From an uncultured Paracoccaceae bacterium (lineage in GTDB: Bacteria > Pseudomonadota > Alphaproteobacteria > Rhodobacterales > Rhodobacteraceae), in NCBI GenBank assembly GCA_947500135.1, contig CANMQX010000017.1:1-56985 (forward strand): 56,985 bases of DNA. Reading direction: 5' to 3'. Position 1 is the stretch's first letter. Every line of letters starts with the position of its first letter. A program made the position numbers and the translations under genes. The notes under the pieces were generated by a model. The model had not been told where the DNA came from. It was given only the letters and a program-made list of their open reading frames with translations, and ran no database searches. This document shows, piece after piece, positions 47,260 to 54,137 of this stretch.

Positions 47260-48816
47260 ATGGCAAACAAATCCGTGTTTGCATCGATGAAAGGCCGGTT
47301 GCTTCCGGCGACTTCTGCCAAGAACCTGGCGGGGGCACCGGCCTACACATATTCCGATGCGCATGCCTTGGCGCAGCTGGCGATGACCGGCACGTTTGGG
47401 CAGACATTCTATCAGGACCCGATGCAGGAACTGTCCCGCACCTTGGAACTGGCAGGTAAACTTGATCCGTCCTTTCTTGCAAAGGCGGCGATCTACACCC
47501 GTAAGCAGGGCCATATGAAAGATATGCCCGCCCTGCTGCTGGCGGTCCTGTCGGCCCGCGACCCGATCCTTTTCCAGCGCGTTTTCGGGCGTGTTGTGGA
47601 TAACGGCAAGATGCTGCGCACCTTCGTGCAGATCATGCGGTCGGGGCACACGGGGCGGAAATCGCTGGGTTCTGCGCCAAAGCGGATGGTTGCGGGTTGG
47701 CTGATCAATGCGTCCGATCGGGCGCTGTTGCAGGCAAATGTCGGTAACGACCCGTCGCTGGCGGATGTGATCAAGATGGTCCACCCGAAGCCTTCCTCGA
47801 AGGCGCGTGAAGCGTTGTTTGCGTGGATCATCGGGAAGCCATGTGACGTCGCATTGCTGCCGGAAAATGTGCAGGATGTCCTGCGGTTCAAAGAGACGGG
47901 CAGAGGCCGCGTGCCGGATGTTCCGTTCCAGATGCTGACGCAGCTTGAATTGTCCACAAAACAGTGGGCAAAGATCGCTGAGAACGCATCCTGGCAGATG
48001 ACCCGTATGAACCTGAACACATTCTTGCGGCACGGGGTTTTGGCTCTGCCGAAGATGCGTCGTTTGGTTGCTGACCGGTTGCGTGATCCGGCGCTAATCG
48101 CCAAGGCACGGGTGTTCCCGTACCAGCTGATGACGGCCTATCAGGCCCTGTCGGCCGTGATGCCGCAGGAGATAAGGGACGCATTGCATGACGCGATGGA
48201 GCTTTCGGTGCAAAACGTACCAAAGCTGCGCGGTCAGGTCGTGGTTGCCCCGGATGTGTCCGGGTCCATGTCCGGCGCTGTGACCGGCTACCGCAAGGGG
48301 GCCACAACAGCGACACGGTTCGTGGATGTGGCGGGTCTGGTGTCTGCGGCTGTGCTGCGGCGTAACCCGTCGGCAACGGTGCTGCCGTTCGAGGTGAAGG
48401 TCCGCGATGTGCGGCTGGAGCCCCGCGACACGATCCTGACAAACGCGGCGCGTTTGGCGGATCAGTGGGGCGGCGGGACCAATTGTGCGGCACCGCTGGA
48501 ATGGTTGCTGGCCAAGGGGCGTGCCCCTGATCTGGTGATCATCGTCTCGGACAACCAGTCCTGGGCGCATGCCCAGTACGGGACCGGCGGAACGGTGATG
48601 ATGCGTGCGTGGGAGAAGCTCAAGCAGCGAAACCCAAAGGCCAAACTGGTCTGCATCGACATCGCTCCATACGGGACGACCCAAGCGAAAGATCATGCTG
48701 ATGTACTGAACATCGGCGGGTTCTCGGACGCGGTCTTTGACCAGATTGCCGCTTTCGCGGGCGGCGAGATGGGGCCGGATCACTGGGTTGGCCAGATTGA
48801 GGCTTTAGACGTTTAA
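47260..48816 (+). CDS. rsr: TROVE domain Ro60 orthologue (Rsr, Ro sixty-related)
   Basis: 518 residues. The N-terminal ring of helical repeats (about 1-330, the TROVE module) includes ALAQLAMTGTFGQTFYQDPM, KAAIYTRKQGHMKDMPALLL, KMLRTFVQIMRSGHTGRKSL and a C-terminal von Willebrand A domain (about 335-510) with the MIDAS motif VVVAPDVSGSMSGAVTG (D-x-S-x-S) and WGGGTNCAAPLEWLL. Ro60 rings bind Y RNAs on the outside and misfolded or fragmented RNAs through the hole; in bacteria they tether to exonucleases and act in RNA turnover. Directly downstream is a tandem array of Y-RNA-like elements, then rtcB and kptA, all on the same strand. Confidence 0.95.
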   Translation: MANKSVFASMKGRLLPATSAKNLAGAPAYTYSDAHALAQLAMTGTFGQTFYQDPMQELSRTLELAGKLDPSFLAKAAIYTRKQGHMKDMPALLLAVLSARDPILFQRVFGRVVDNGKMLRTFVQIMRSGHTGRKSLGSAPKRMVAGWLINASDRALLQANVGNDPSLADVIKMVHPKPSSKAREALFAWIIGKPCDVALLPENVQDVLRFKETGRGRVPDVPFQMLTQLELSTKQWAKIAENASWQMTRMNLNTFLRHGVLALPKMRRLVADRLRDPALIAKARVFPYQLMTAYQALSAVMPQEIRDALHDAMELSVQNVPKLRGQVVVAPDVSGSMSGAVTGYRKGATTATRFVDVAGLVSAAVLRRNPSATVLPFEVKVRDVRLEPRDTILTNAARLADQWGGGTNCAAPLEWLLAKGRAPDLVIIVSDNQSWAHAQYGTGGTVMMRAWEKLKQRNPKAKLVCIDIAPYGTTQAKDHADVLNIGGFSDAVFDQIAAFAGGEMGPDHWVGQIEALDV

Positions 48817-48821
48817 AAACG

Positions 48822-48843
48822 GGTCAGGCGGCAACGCCTGACC
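48822..48843 (+). terminator. Perfect 9-bp hairpin after rsr
   Basis: GGTCAGGCG-gcaa-CGCCTGACC starts 6 nt after the rsr stop. No T-run follows, so it may be a processing or stability hairpin separating rsr mRNA from the downstream small RNAs rather than a strict terminator. Confidence 0.55.
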
Positions 48844-48863
48844 AACACAAAAGAATAGAAACT

Positions 48864-48918
48864 CTTGGAAATGCGTGGGTCACGTCACGCCTTGGCGAAA
48901 CAGCCTTGTCGTCCAAAT
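48864..48918 (+). ncRNA. Y-RNA-like element 0, degenerate or minimal
   Basis: The conserved internal-loop words are present: ATGCG at 48871-48875 and CCTTG at 48904-48908. TTGGA (48865-48869) can pair with TCCAA (48912-48916). No 8-bp upper stem is found; instead GCGTG (48873-48877) pairs with CACGC (48886-48890). AAGAATAGAAA precedes it, as it does element 5, possibly a shared 5' signal. It is either decayed or a variant. Confidence 0.3.
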
Positions 48919-48955
48919 GATCGTAGGGCGCCGATTGGAAAGAAAGGAACGAAAA

Positions 48956-49099
48956 CTGGCGAATGCCAAAGGAACTACATCGCACCAAAGCGGGATCACC
49001 CGAGGGTTCAACTCCCCTCTTGCGACACGCCCAGACGGAAAACCATTTCTACGGAAATGGGGGCGGGGCCCCAGACTGTTTCTTTACCCGTGTCGCCAG
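48956..49099 (+). ncRNA. Y-RNA-like element 1 (144 nt) with a T-arm-bearing head
   Basis: Lower stem CTGGCGA (48956-48962) with TCGCCAG (49093-49099). Internal loop ATGCC (48963-48967) opposite ACCCGTG. Upper stem AAAGGAAC (48968-48975) with GTTTCTTT (49078-49085), one G-U pair. The head carries a tRNA-like T-arm, GAGGG-TTCAACT-CCCCTC (49002-49019), and a long arm topped by CCATTTC-tacg-GAAATGG (49043-49060) where the acceptor stem would be. No canonical D-arm is seen. The Ro-binding role is inferred from the adjacent Ro60 gene. Confidence 0.6.
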
Positions 49100-49110
49100 A
49101 CCTGAGATTT

Positions 49111-49245
49111 CCGGCAAATGCTGGTGGAACTACATTAATGAATTGGTCGCGGGTTCGAACCCCGCCATCGCAGCCGGGACAACCGGCGCGGTGTAGCTCA
49201 GCTGGTAGAGCAGTTCACACCGTTTCACCGACCCCTTGTTGTCGG
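49111..49245 (+). ncRNA. Y-RNA-like element 2 (135 nt) with a circularly permuted tRNA mimic
   Basis: Lower stem CCGGCAA (49111-49117) with TTGTCGG (49239-49245). Internal loop ATGCT opposite a strand ending CCTTG. Upper stem GGTGGAAC (49123-49130) with GTTTCACC (49222-49229). The head is a tRNA read in permuted order: T-arm GCGGG-TTCGAAC-CCCGC (49149-49165), then an acceptor-like stem CATCGC-A-GCCGG, loop GACAA, CCGGC-GCGGTG (49166-49193, one bulged A), then TA and D-arm GCTC-AGCTGGTA-GAGC (49196-49211). The upper stem thus leaves where a tRNA's anticodon arm would be. Confidence 0.75.
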
Positions 49246-49257
49246 GGCTTATGATCA

Positions 49258-49389
49258 CCCCCTGGCGAATGCTGGTTGGAACTACATTTTGGATGTCGAG
49301 GTCGTGGGTTCGAGTCCCGCTCTTGCTACCATGGCAAGATAGCTCAGTTGGCAGAGTGCGTAATGTTTCGCCTTTCCTTGTCGCCGGGG
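49258..49389 (+). ncRNA. Y-RNA-like element 3 (132 nt) with a circularly permuted tRNA mimic
   Basis: Lower stem CCCC plus GGCGA (49258-49268, with a small bulge) with TCGCCGGGG (49381-49389). Internal loop ATGCT opposite a strand ending CCTTG. Upper stem GGTTGGAAC (49274-49282, one bulged T) with GTTTCGCC (49365-49372). Head: T-arm GTGGG-TTCGAGT-CCCGC (49304-49320), acceptor strand TCTTGCT followed by ACCA (49321-49331), loop, then GGCAAGA (49333-49339), TA, D-arm GCTC-AGTTGGCA-GAGT (49342-49357). The discriminator-like A and CCA are encoded within the capping loop. Confidence 0.75.
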
Positions 49390-49399
49390 ACCAAATGAA

Positions 49400-49473
49400 A
49401 AGCAGGGGGAATGCCTGTGGGACTACATCTTCCAAATGTCAGTGTCTCACAACAACCTTGTCCTCCATCGCTT
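49400..49473 (+). ncRNA. Y-RNA-like element 4 (74 nt), minimal form
   Basis: Outer AAGC/GCTT (49400-49403, 49470-49473), lower stem GGGGGA (49405-49410) with TCCTCC (49461-49466). Internal loop ATGCC opposite a strand ending CCTTG. Upper stem TGTGGGAC (49416-49423) with GTCTCACA (49444-49451). The head is only about 20 nt, with ACAT able to pair with ATGT, and has no tRNA-like arms. Confidence 0.65.
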
Positions 49474-49609
49474 AGGCGCCGGGACGCTGCGGCGCTATCC
49501 CGCCCGGCAGCGCTGGGCAGCGCCCGGACCTCCCCCATGGGGAGGGCGCTTCGCACCCACCCCGAGGTCCAGGCACTGCCGTGGATCTGTAAGAATAGAA
49601 AGGAAACAC
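49474..49609. repeat. GC-rich spacer with REP-like hairpin between elements 4 and 5
   Basis: This 136-nt insert interrupts the otherwise regular spacing of the array. CCTCCCC-cat-GGGGAGG (49529-49545) is a perfect 7-bp hairpin, and GGGCAGCGCCCGG and related GCGCC words form further dyads. It ends in AAGAATAGAAAGG (from about 49591), close to the sequence before element 0. It resembles an intergenic palindromic repeat that inserted into the array. Confidence 0.5.
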
Positions 49610-49683
49610 CGGGGGAATGCCCGTGGGATTACATCGCTCTAAAACGGTCGCCGAAAGGCATCTCACGAAACCTTTGTCCCCCG
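49610..49683 (+). ncRNA. Y-RNA-like element 5 (74 nt), minimal form
   Basis: Lower stem CGGGGGA (49610-49616) with TCCCCCG (49677-49683), perfect. Internal loop ATGCC opposite a strand ending CCTTTG. Upper stem CGTGGGAT (49622-49629) with ATCTCACG (49660-49667), one G-U pair. The head is about 30 nt with GCC-gaaa-GGC. Same length as element 4 but with different stem sequences that still pair. Confidence 0.65.
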
Positions 49684-49686
49684 AAC

Positions 49687-49832
49687 CCATGATCTGGAAA
49701 TGATTGTCAGGATTACAGGTGGACGCAGGCCTTGAATTAGACCGGGGCCTTTCGGTCCGTGCTGGTTCAACCCCAGCCCGGAGCAATCCGGTGGCGGAAA
49801 ATCATCCTGCAAATGCCTTGTTCCAGTCGTGG
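49687..49832 (+). ncRNA. Y-RNA-like element 6 (146 nt) with T-arm and capped acceptor-like stem
   Basis: Lower stem CCATGA-(T)-CTGGAA (49687-49699) with TTCCAGTCGTGG (49821-49832), 12 bp with one bulged T and one G-U pair. Internal loop ATGA opposite a strand ending CCTTG. Upper stem TTG-(T)-CAGGAT (49704-49713) with ATCCTGCAA (49804-49812). The head contains T-arm GCTGG-TTCAACC-CCAGC (49761-49777) and CCGGA-gcaa-TCCGG (49778-49791) in the acceptor position; the D-arm is not recognisable. It ends 21 nt before rtcB. Confidence 0.65.
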
Positions 49833-49853
49833 CTTGGTTTGAGAGTGAAGAAT

Positions 49854-51266
49854 ATGACGCAAGTGGAAATCACAGGCGAAACCCTGAAGGCATGGGGTCA
49901 CATCCCCGGCAAGGAATTCGGCCGCGCATTGGAGATTGCGCAGGCTGCTGCTGCGGCAGGTTATAAGCTGGACCAGATCAAAGCCAAGCTGGACACAATG
50001 AAAGCGCCACCTCCTCCGCCTACGCTGGCTTTGCAGAAGGCGGGGGATGTGCCGTTTCATTTCAATATCGAAGCATCCGATGATCCCGATGAGGTTCAGA
50101 ACCTCGCGCAGGTGCGCGAAACGATGTCCGCTGTCATCCGCACGCCAACGGTTCAGGCGGCTGCCGTGATGCCGGATGCCTGCCCTGCGGGGCCTGTCGG
50201 GACGATCCCGGTAGGCGGCGTGGTTGCGGCGAAAAACGCGATCCATCCGGGCATGCATTCGGCGGATATCTGTTGTTCGGTCATGATGACCGATCTGGGC
50301 GAGATTGACCCGAAGGCGGTGCTGGATGCCGCCGAACAGGTGACCCATTTCGGTCCCGGCGGGCGGCCCAATGGCAAGCGTTTCACCATGGCGCAAAAGC
50401 TGATGGATGCGTTCCGGGAAAATCCTTTCCTGAAAAACCCCAAGATTTTGCGTATGGCGGTTGAGCATCTGGGCACCCAAGGTGATGGGAACCATTTCCT
50501 GTTTGTGGGAAAGTCCCGCAACACCGGACGCACGGCCATTGTGACCCATCATGGGTCGCGCGGGCCGGGGGCCGTCCTGTATAAACTGGGGATGGAGGTG
50601 GCGGAAAAGTACCGCAAGAAACTGTCGCCCGAGACGCTGAAGCAAAACGCATGGATTCCGGCGGAAACGCAGGACGGTCAGGACTATTGGGCAGCGCTGC
50701 AACTGATCCGCAAATGGACGAAGGCGAACCACAACGCGATCCATCAGGCGACCGTCGAAGGGTCAAGGGCGCAGCCGGGCGACAGGTTCTGGAATGAACA
50801 TAACTTCGTCTTCCGGCGTGGCGATCTGTATTACCACGGTAAGGGGGCGACCCCGGCCTGGGGTGATTATGCCGCTGATGCGACGGGTCTGACATTGATC
50901 CCGCTGAACATGTCCGAACCCGTTTTGGTCGTGCGGGGGAAAGATGCAGAGCATGCCTTGGGTTTCGCGCCACATGGGGCGGGGCGCAATTTCTCGCGCT
51001 CTGAACACAAGCGGCGGCTGGGCGAGATGACAGCCCAACAGGCGCTTGAGGCCGAGACAAAGGGGCTTGATATCCGGTTCCCCGCCGGTGGGATCGACGC
51101 GTCCGAGCTGCCGTCGTCCTACAAAAACGCGGCCAAGGTGGTGCGCCAGATCGGCCAGTTCAACCTCGCCGAGATTGAAGACTACATCGATCCGTATGGC
51201 TGCATGATGGCAGGTGACATTCCACCATTCTGGATGGACAAAAAGAAAAGGAAGGGGCGGCGCTAA
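49854..51266 (+). CDS. rtcB: RtcB family RNA ligase (RNA-splicing ligase)
   Basis: 470 residues from ATG 49854, with GAGAGTGAAG just upstream. RtcB joins RNA 2',3'-cyclic-phosphate or 3'-phosphate ends to 5'-OH ends using Mn2+ and GTP. Conserved elements: VGGVVAAKNAIHPGMHSADI then CC (the D-x-C metal ligand region, about 123-146), VEHLGTQGDGNHFLFVG, VTHHGSRGPG and the guanylylation histidine in LGFAPHGAGRNFSRSEHKRR (about H375). A proline-rich linker KAPPPPP follows an N-terminal helical extension. A longer upstream reading would run through Y-RNA-like element 6 and is rejected. No rtcA cyclase follows; kptA does. Confidence 0.95.
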   Translation: MTQVEITGETLKAWGHIPGKEFGRALEIAQAAAAAGYKLDQIKAKLDTMKAPPPPPTLALQKAGDVPFHFNIEASDDPDEVQNLAQVRETMSAVIRTPTVQAAAVMPDACPAGPVGTIPVGGVVAAKNAIHPGMHSADICCSVMMTDLGEIDPKAVLDAAEQVTHFGPGGRPNGKRFTMAQKLMDAFRENPFLKNPKILRMAVEHLGTQGDGNHFLFVGKSRNTGRTAIVTHHGSRGPGAVLYKLGMEVAEKYRKKLSPETLKQNAWIPAETQDGQDYWAALQLIRKWTKANHNAIHQATVEGSRAQPGDRFWNEHNFVFRRGDLYYHGKGATPAWGDYAADATGLTLIPLNMSEPVLVVRGKDAEHALGFAPHGAGRNFSRSEHKRRLGEMTAQQALEAETKGLDIRFPAGGIDASELPSSYKNAAKVVRQIGQFNLAEIEDYIDPYGCMMAGDIPPFWMDKKKRKGRR

Positions 51267-51284
51267 GTCGCCCCAAAAGGAACA

Positions 51285-51818
51285 ATGAAACAGCAAAGCA
51301 AGTTTTTAAGCCTCGTCCTAAGACATGCACCGGAAAAGGCCGGGCTGACACTGGATTCGCAAGGCTGGGTGGCTGTCGACGACCTGTTGGCGGGCTGCGC
51401 CAAAGCCGGCCAGAAAATCGACTGGGCCACATTGGAACAGATCGTTGTCACCTCAGACAAGAAACGGTTCACCTTGTCCGACGACAAGACCCGGATCAGG
51501 GCGGCGCAAGGACATTCCGTCGATATTGCTCTCGGGCTCAGCCCAGCAGATCCACCCGCAACCCTGTTTCGCGGCACAGCCCAAAAATCCGTCGCAGCCA
51601 TCATGAATGAGGGTCTGAAACCGGGACGCAGACAACAGGTGCATCTGTCATTGGATGTCTCAACCGCGACGAAGGTCGGGATGCGGCATGGCAAGCCTGT
51701 GGTATTGCAGGTTGATGCGCGTACCATGTCCCAGGCCGGTTTTGCGTTCTTTCAGGCGGATAACGGTGTCTGGCTTACCGATCGGGTGCCGCCGCAGTAT
51801 CTGACGGTGCAGCCGTAA
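51285..51818 (+). CDS. kptA: RNA 2'-phosphotransferase (KptA/Tpt1)
   Basis: 177 residues, normal length. Signatures: KFLSLVLRHAPEKAGLTLDS (catalytic Arg/His), VVTSDKKRFTLSDDKTRIRA, QGHSVDIALGL, LFRGTAQKSVAAIMNEGLKP and MRHGKPVVLQVDARTM. The enzyme transfers a 2'-phosphate from an RNA splice junction to NAD+, releasing ADP-ribose 1'',2''-cyclic phosphate. RtcB itself leaves no 2'-phosphate, so its pairing with KptA implies another source of 2'-phosphate ends or a capping role. It is 18 nt downstream of rtcB and clearly co-transcribed. Its 3' end overlaps the convergent DUF2927 gene by 44 nt. Confidence 0.95.
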   Translation: MKQQSKFLSLVLRHAPEKAGLTLDSQGWVAVDDLLAGCAKAGQKIDWATLEQIVVTSDKKRFTLSDDKTRIRAAQGHSVDIALGLSPADPPATLFRGTAQKSVAAIMNEGLKPGRRQQVHLSLDVSTATKVGMRHGKPVVLQVDARTMSQAGFAFFQADNGVWLTDRVPPQYLTVQP

Positions 51819-52665
51819 GTTGATAGGCGGCATCTAACCCCAGATAAAGCTGTGCAACCTTTTCGGCCTCATCACCAGCGGCGACCTGACGATCATAAAG
51901 CGCCTGCAAAAGGCGGAAATCAGGGGCGCGGTCCGCACGGACGTCGCCGGAATTGTCAAAGGTAAAGATCGACGACCCACGCGAGTCGTTCAACAGCCCA
52001 AGGGTCTGCATGAACTCCTCATATAGGCATTCGGCGATGGGCGTATGCACGTCCTCGTTATTGATAAAGATGAACCCGGCGCGCAATTCGTCATTTTTGG
52101 ACATTAGATGAAAATAACATTTCGTCTGCGCACCTTCGGCAAACTGACGGCTAAGCGATTGGGTGCTTTGCGTCAGTGCCCCAAGGGTGATGCCCGTTTC
52201 CAGACCGGTTAGAAAGATAAAGATGCTGCCCGTCAGCACGATATTCTGGGCCTCTTCCTCGCCTTTGAATAAGGCGCGGACGATATTGCCTTCAACCCCG
52301 TCAAACTCGACCCGGGGCATGCGGAAATGGGTATTGCCTGCAAGGCGGCGATCATATTGTGACAGATCGAAAAATTCGATGGCACCAACACCGGGAAAAT
52401 CAGGGATCTGGGCGTTGACCATGTCAACGATACTGTTGATCTGATCGCGCTGCGGATCACCCTCATGGATGACGGTCACCTTGGGGGCATAGATCCATTT
52501 TCGGACTGTGCCACGCTCTGACCCGACAATCTCAACCACTTGATCAAAGACCGGTTTTTCCTCGGCCATAACGCTTTGTGGGCTTAGCAAACAGGCACAT
52601 GCAGCCAAGGCACCAATGAAGGATGGAAGGCAGGCAAATCGTCTCAACGCAATCACTCCAATCAA
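51775..52665 (-). CDS. Exported DUF2927 family protein
   Basis: 296 residues. A signal peptide or lipobox-like N-terminus (FIGALAACACLLSPQSVMA) precedes the mature domain. The DUF2927 core includes KWIYAPKVTVIHEGDP, CYFHLMSKNDELRAGFIFIN and the conserved IAECLYEEFMQTLGLLNDSR then GSSIFTFDN, a metallopeptidase-like E-x-x-x-Q-x-L-GL-ND pattern though no HExxH zinc motif is visible. It is common in Rhodobacteraceae. The alternative start ATG within the first 15 residues cannot be excluded. The 3' end overlaps kptA antisense. Confidence 0.85.
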   Translation of the reverse strand: MIGVIALRRFACLPSFIGALAACACLLSPQSVMAEEKPVFDQVVEIVGSERGTVRKWIYAPKVTVIHEGDPQRDQINSIVDMVNAQIPDFPGVGAIEFFDLSQYDRRLAGNTHFRMPRVEFDGVEGNIVRALFKGEEEAQNIVLTGSIFIFLTGLETGITLGALTQSTQSLSRQFAEGAQTKCYFHLMSKNDELRAGFIFINNEDVHTPIAECLYEEFMQTLGLLNDSRGSSIFTFDNSGDVRADRAPDFRLLQALYDRQVAAGDEAEKVAQLYLGLDAAYQLTAAPSDTAAAPDR

Positions 52666-52785
52666 TCATGAACCGATGTGATTGTTGCTATTAACGAAAC
52701 AAGTCAGAAATTTGGCAGCTTTTGGGTTTAAAATGAGTTCAATGCAACCGTTGCATTCGGGCCACGACCTCGGGCATCGGAGCTA

Positions 52786-53487
52786 TCACTCCGGCGCCAG
52801 CATATATCCCGCACCGCGCACCGTTTGAAGGTAGCGCGGTTGCTTGGGGTCTACCTCGATCTTGCGCCGTAGCCGGGTGATCTGCACGTCAACGGCGCGT
52901 TCCTGCGTCTGGCCGCCGGATCGGCTGAGCTCTTCAACCAGGCGGGCGCGGGTCACGGCCTCTCCGGGGCAGCCGGAAAAGATGCGCATCAACTGACTTT
53001 CGGTGGCGGTCAGGCGGACGAGCTTTTCGCCCTCCCACATTTCACCTCGTTCAATGTCATAGCGGACCGGGCCCATGTTCAGGACTTTGGGCAGCACAAC
53101 GGCGGGTTCGGCTGATGGGACGCGGCGCAGGATGGCATTGATACGCAGAAGCAGTTCCTTGGGCTCAAACGGCTTGGCAAGATAATCATCTGCCCCCGCC
53201 TCTAGCCCGGTGATCCGGTCATCGGTTTCGCCCTTGGCGGTCAACAGCATGATCGGGGTGGTGATGGTTTTGCGCAGATCACGGCATAGGGCCATGCCAT
53301 CTTCGCCAGGCATCATCACGTCCAACACGATCAGATCGAATTCCAGCCCCGACAACACCCGGCGGGCATGGGCGGCATCGCGGGCGGTACTGACCAGAAA
53401 GCCGCTGCGCATCAAAAACTTTTGTAATAATCCGCGGATACGTTCATCATCATCAACGATTAACAGGTGGGCATCATCAACGCTCAT
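52786..53487 (-). CDS. petR: OmpR/PhoB family response regulator PetR
   Basis: 233 residues. Receiver domain (about 7-120) with acidic pocket LIVDDDERI, phosphoacceptor Asp in FDLIVLDVMMPGEDGMAL (about D55), T in IMLLTAKGETDDRI and K in DYLAKPFEPKELLLRINAIL. Trans_reg_C winged helix (about 135-230) with TATESQLMRIF, AVDVQITRLRRKIEVDPKQP and RYLQTVRGAGYML. The pairing with a MarR regulator directly upstream (4-nt overlap) matches petP-petR of Rhodobacter capsulatus, where they lie by the cytochrome bc1 genes; those genes are not here. No sensor kinase is adjacent. Confidence 0.85.
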   Translation of the reverse strand: MSVDDAHLLIVDDDERIRGLLQKFLMRSGFLVSTARDAAHARRVLSGLEFDLIVLDVMMPGEDGMALCRDLRKTITTPIMLLTAKGETDDRITGLEAGADDYLAKPFEPKELLLRINAILRRVPSAEPAVVLPKVLNMGPVRYDIERGEMWEGEKLVRLTATESQLMRIFSGCPGEAVTRARLVEELSRSGGQTQERAVDVQITRLRRKIEVDPKQPRYLQTVRGAGYMLAPE

Positions 53488-53990
53488 TCGATCTTTTCCT
53501 TCATCGCCTCATAATGATGGCGGGTTTCGTCATCCATCATGGCCTCAAGCACTTGGCGAAACCCAGCAACAGCGGCAGGCCCGGCGGCTCGATAGGCCGC
53601 CCGCATCCGGTCGCGCTGGGCATCCGACAGTTCACGTTCCAGCGCCGCCCCGTCTTGGGTCAGGTGCAGATGGCGTTCACGTTTGTCCCTTATGCCAACA
53701 GTGCTTGCCACCAAACCGTCTTCGATCAGGGTACGCAACACACGATTAAGCGATTGTTTTGTCACACCAAGTATCGAAAGCAGATTATTGACCGTCGTGC
53801 CGGGGCTGCGATGGATGAAATGGATCGCCCGGTGATGGGCGCGGCCATAGGATTTCTGGGCAAGGATACGATCCGGGTCGGCGGTAAAGCCGCGATAGGC
53901 GAAAAACATCGCCTCGATGCCCTTACGCAATTGCTCGTCCGTCAGAAACAGCAGGCTCTGCCCCATCGGCGGCGATGATCCTTCCGGCAT
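53484..53990 (-). CDS. petP: MarR family transcriptional regulator PetP
   Basis: 168 residues. A winged helix-turn-helix of the MarR type: RAHHRAIHFIHRSPGTTVNN, LLSILGVTKQSLNRVLRTLI (recognition helix about 78-97) and a wing in STVGIRDKRERHLHLTQDG. The C-terminal helices (about 120-165) would form the dimer. It overlaps petR by 4 nt, so both come from one mRNA. In R. capsulatus petP and petR are required for cytochrome bc1 expression; the same is plausible here but not shown. The promoter lies in the 147-nt gap shared with ilvE. Confidence 0.85.
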   Translation of the reverse strand: MPEGSSPPMGQSLLFLTDEQLRKGIEAMFFAYRGFTADPDRILAQKSYGRAHHRAIHFIHRSPGTTVNNLLSILGVTKQSLNRVLRTLIEDGLVASTVGIRDKRERHLHLTQDGAALERELSDAQRDRMRAAYRAAGPAAVAGFRQVLEAMMDDETRHHYEAMKEKIE

Positions 53991-54137
53991 ACGGCCTCTC
54001 CCCTTGCTTTCAGATCACAATACGTCAGCTTTGTTGACATTCCAAGAATCAACTGCTAGCGAAATGCAGAAAGTGCGCAATTTTATGTCCGAAACGGACC
54101 TATGCGCGTAACAAATGCAAATTTGATGGAGGCTCAG

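Noticed and set aside
49190..49360. Ordinary tRNA genes suggested by GCTCAG...GAGC D-arms and GGTTCGA T-arms
   Set aside because: The T-arm precedes the D-arm, the distance between canonical D-arm and next T-arm is about 95 nt, and no anticodon arm is present. The permuted order inside Y-RNA-like stems explains the parts better.
48960..49853. Open readings of 60-130 codons across the 48.9-49.8 kb region on both strands
   Set aside because: They overlap one another in several frames, have no family resemblance or good ribosome sites, and run through paired RNA stems.
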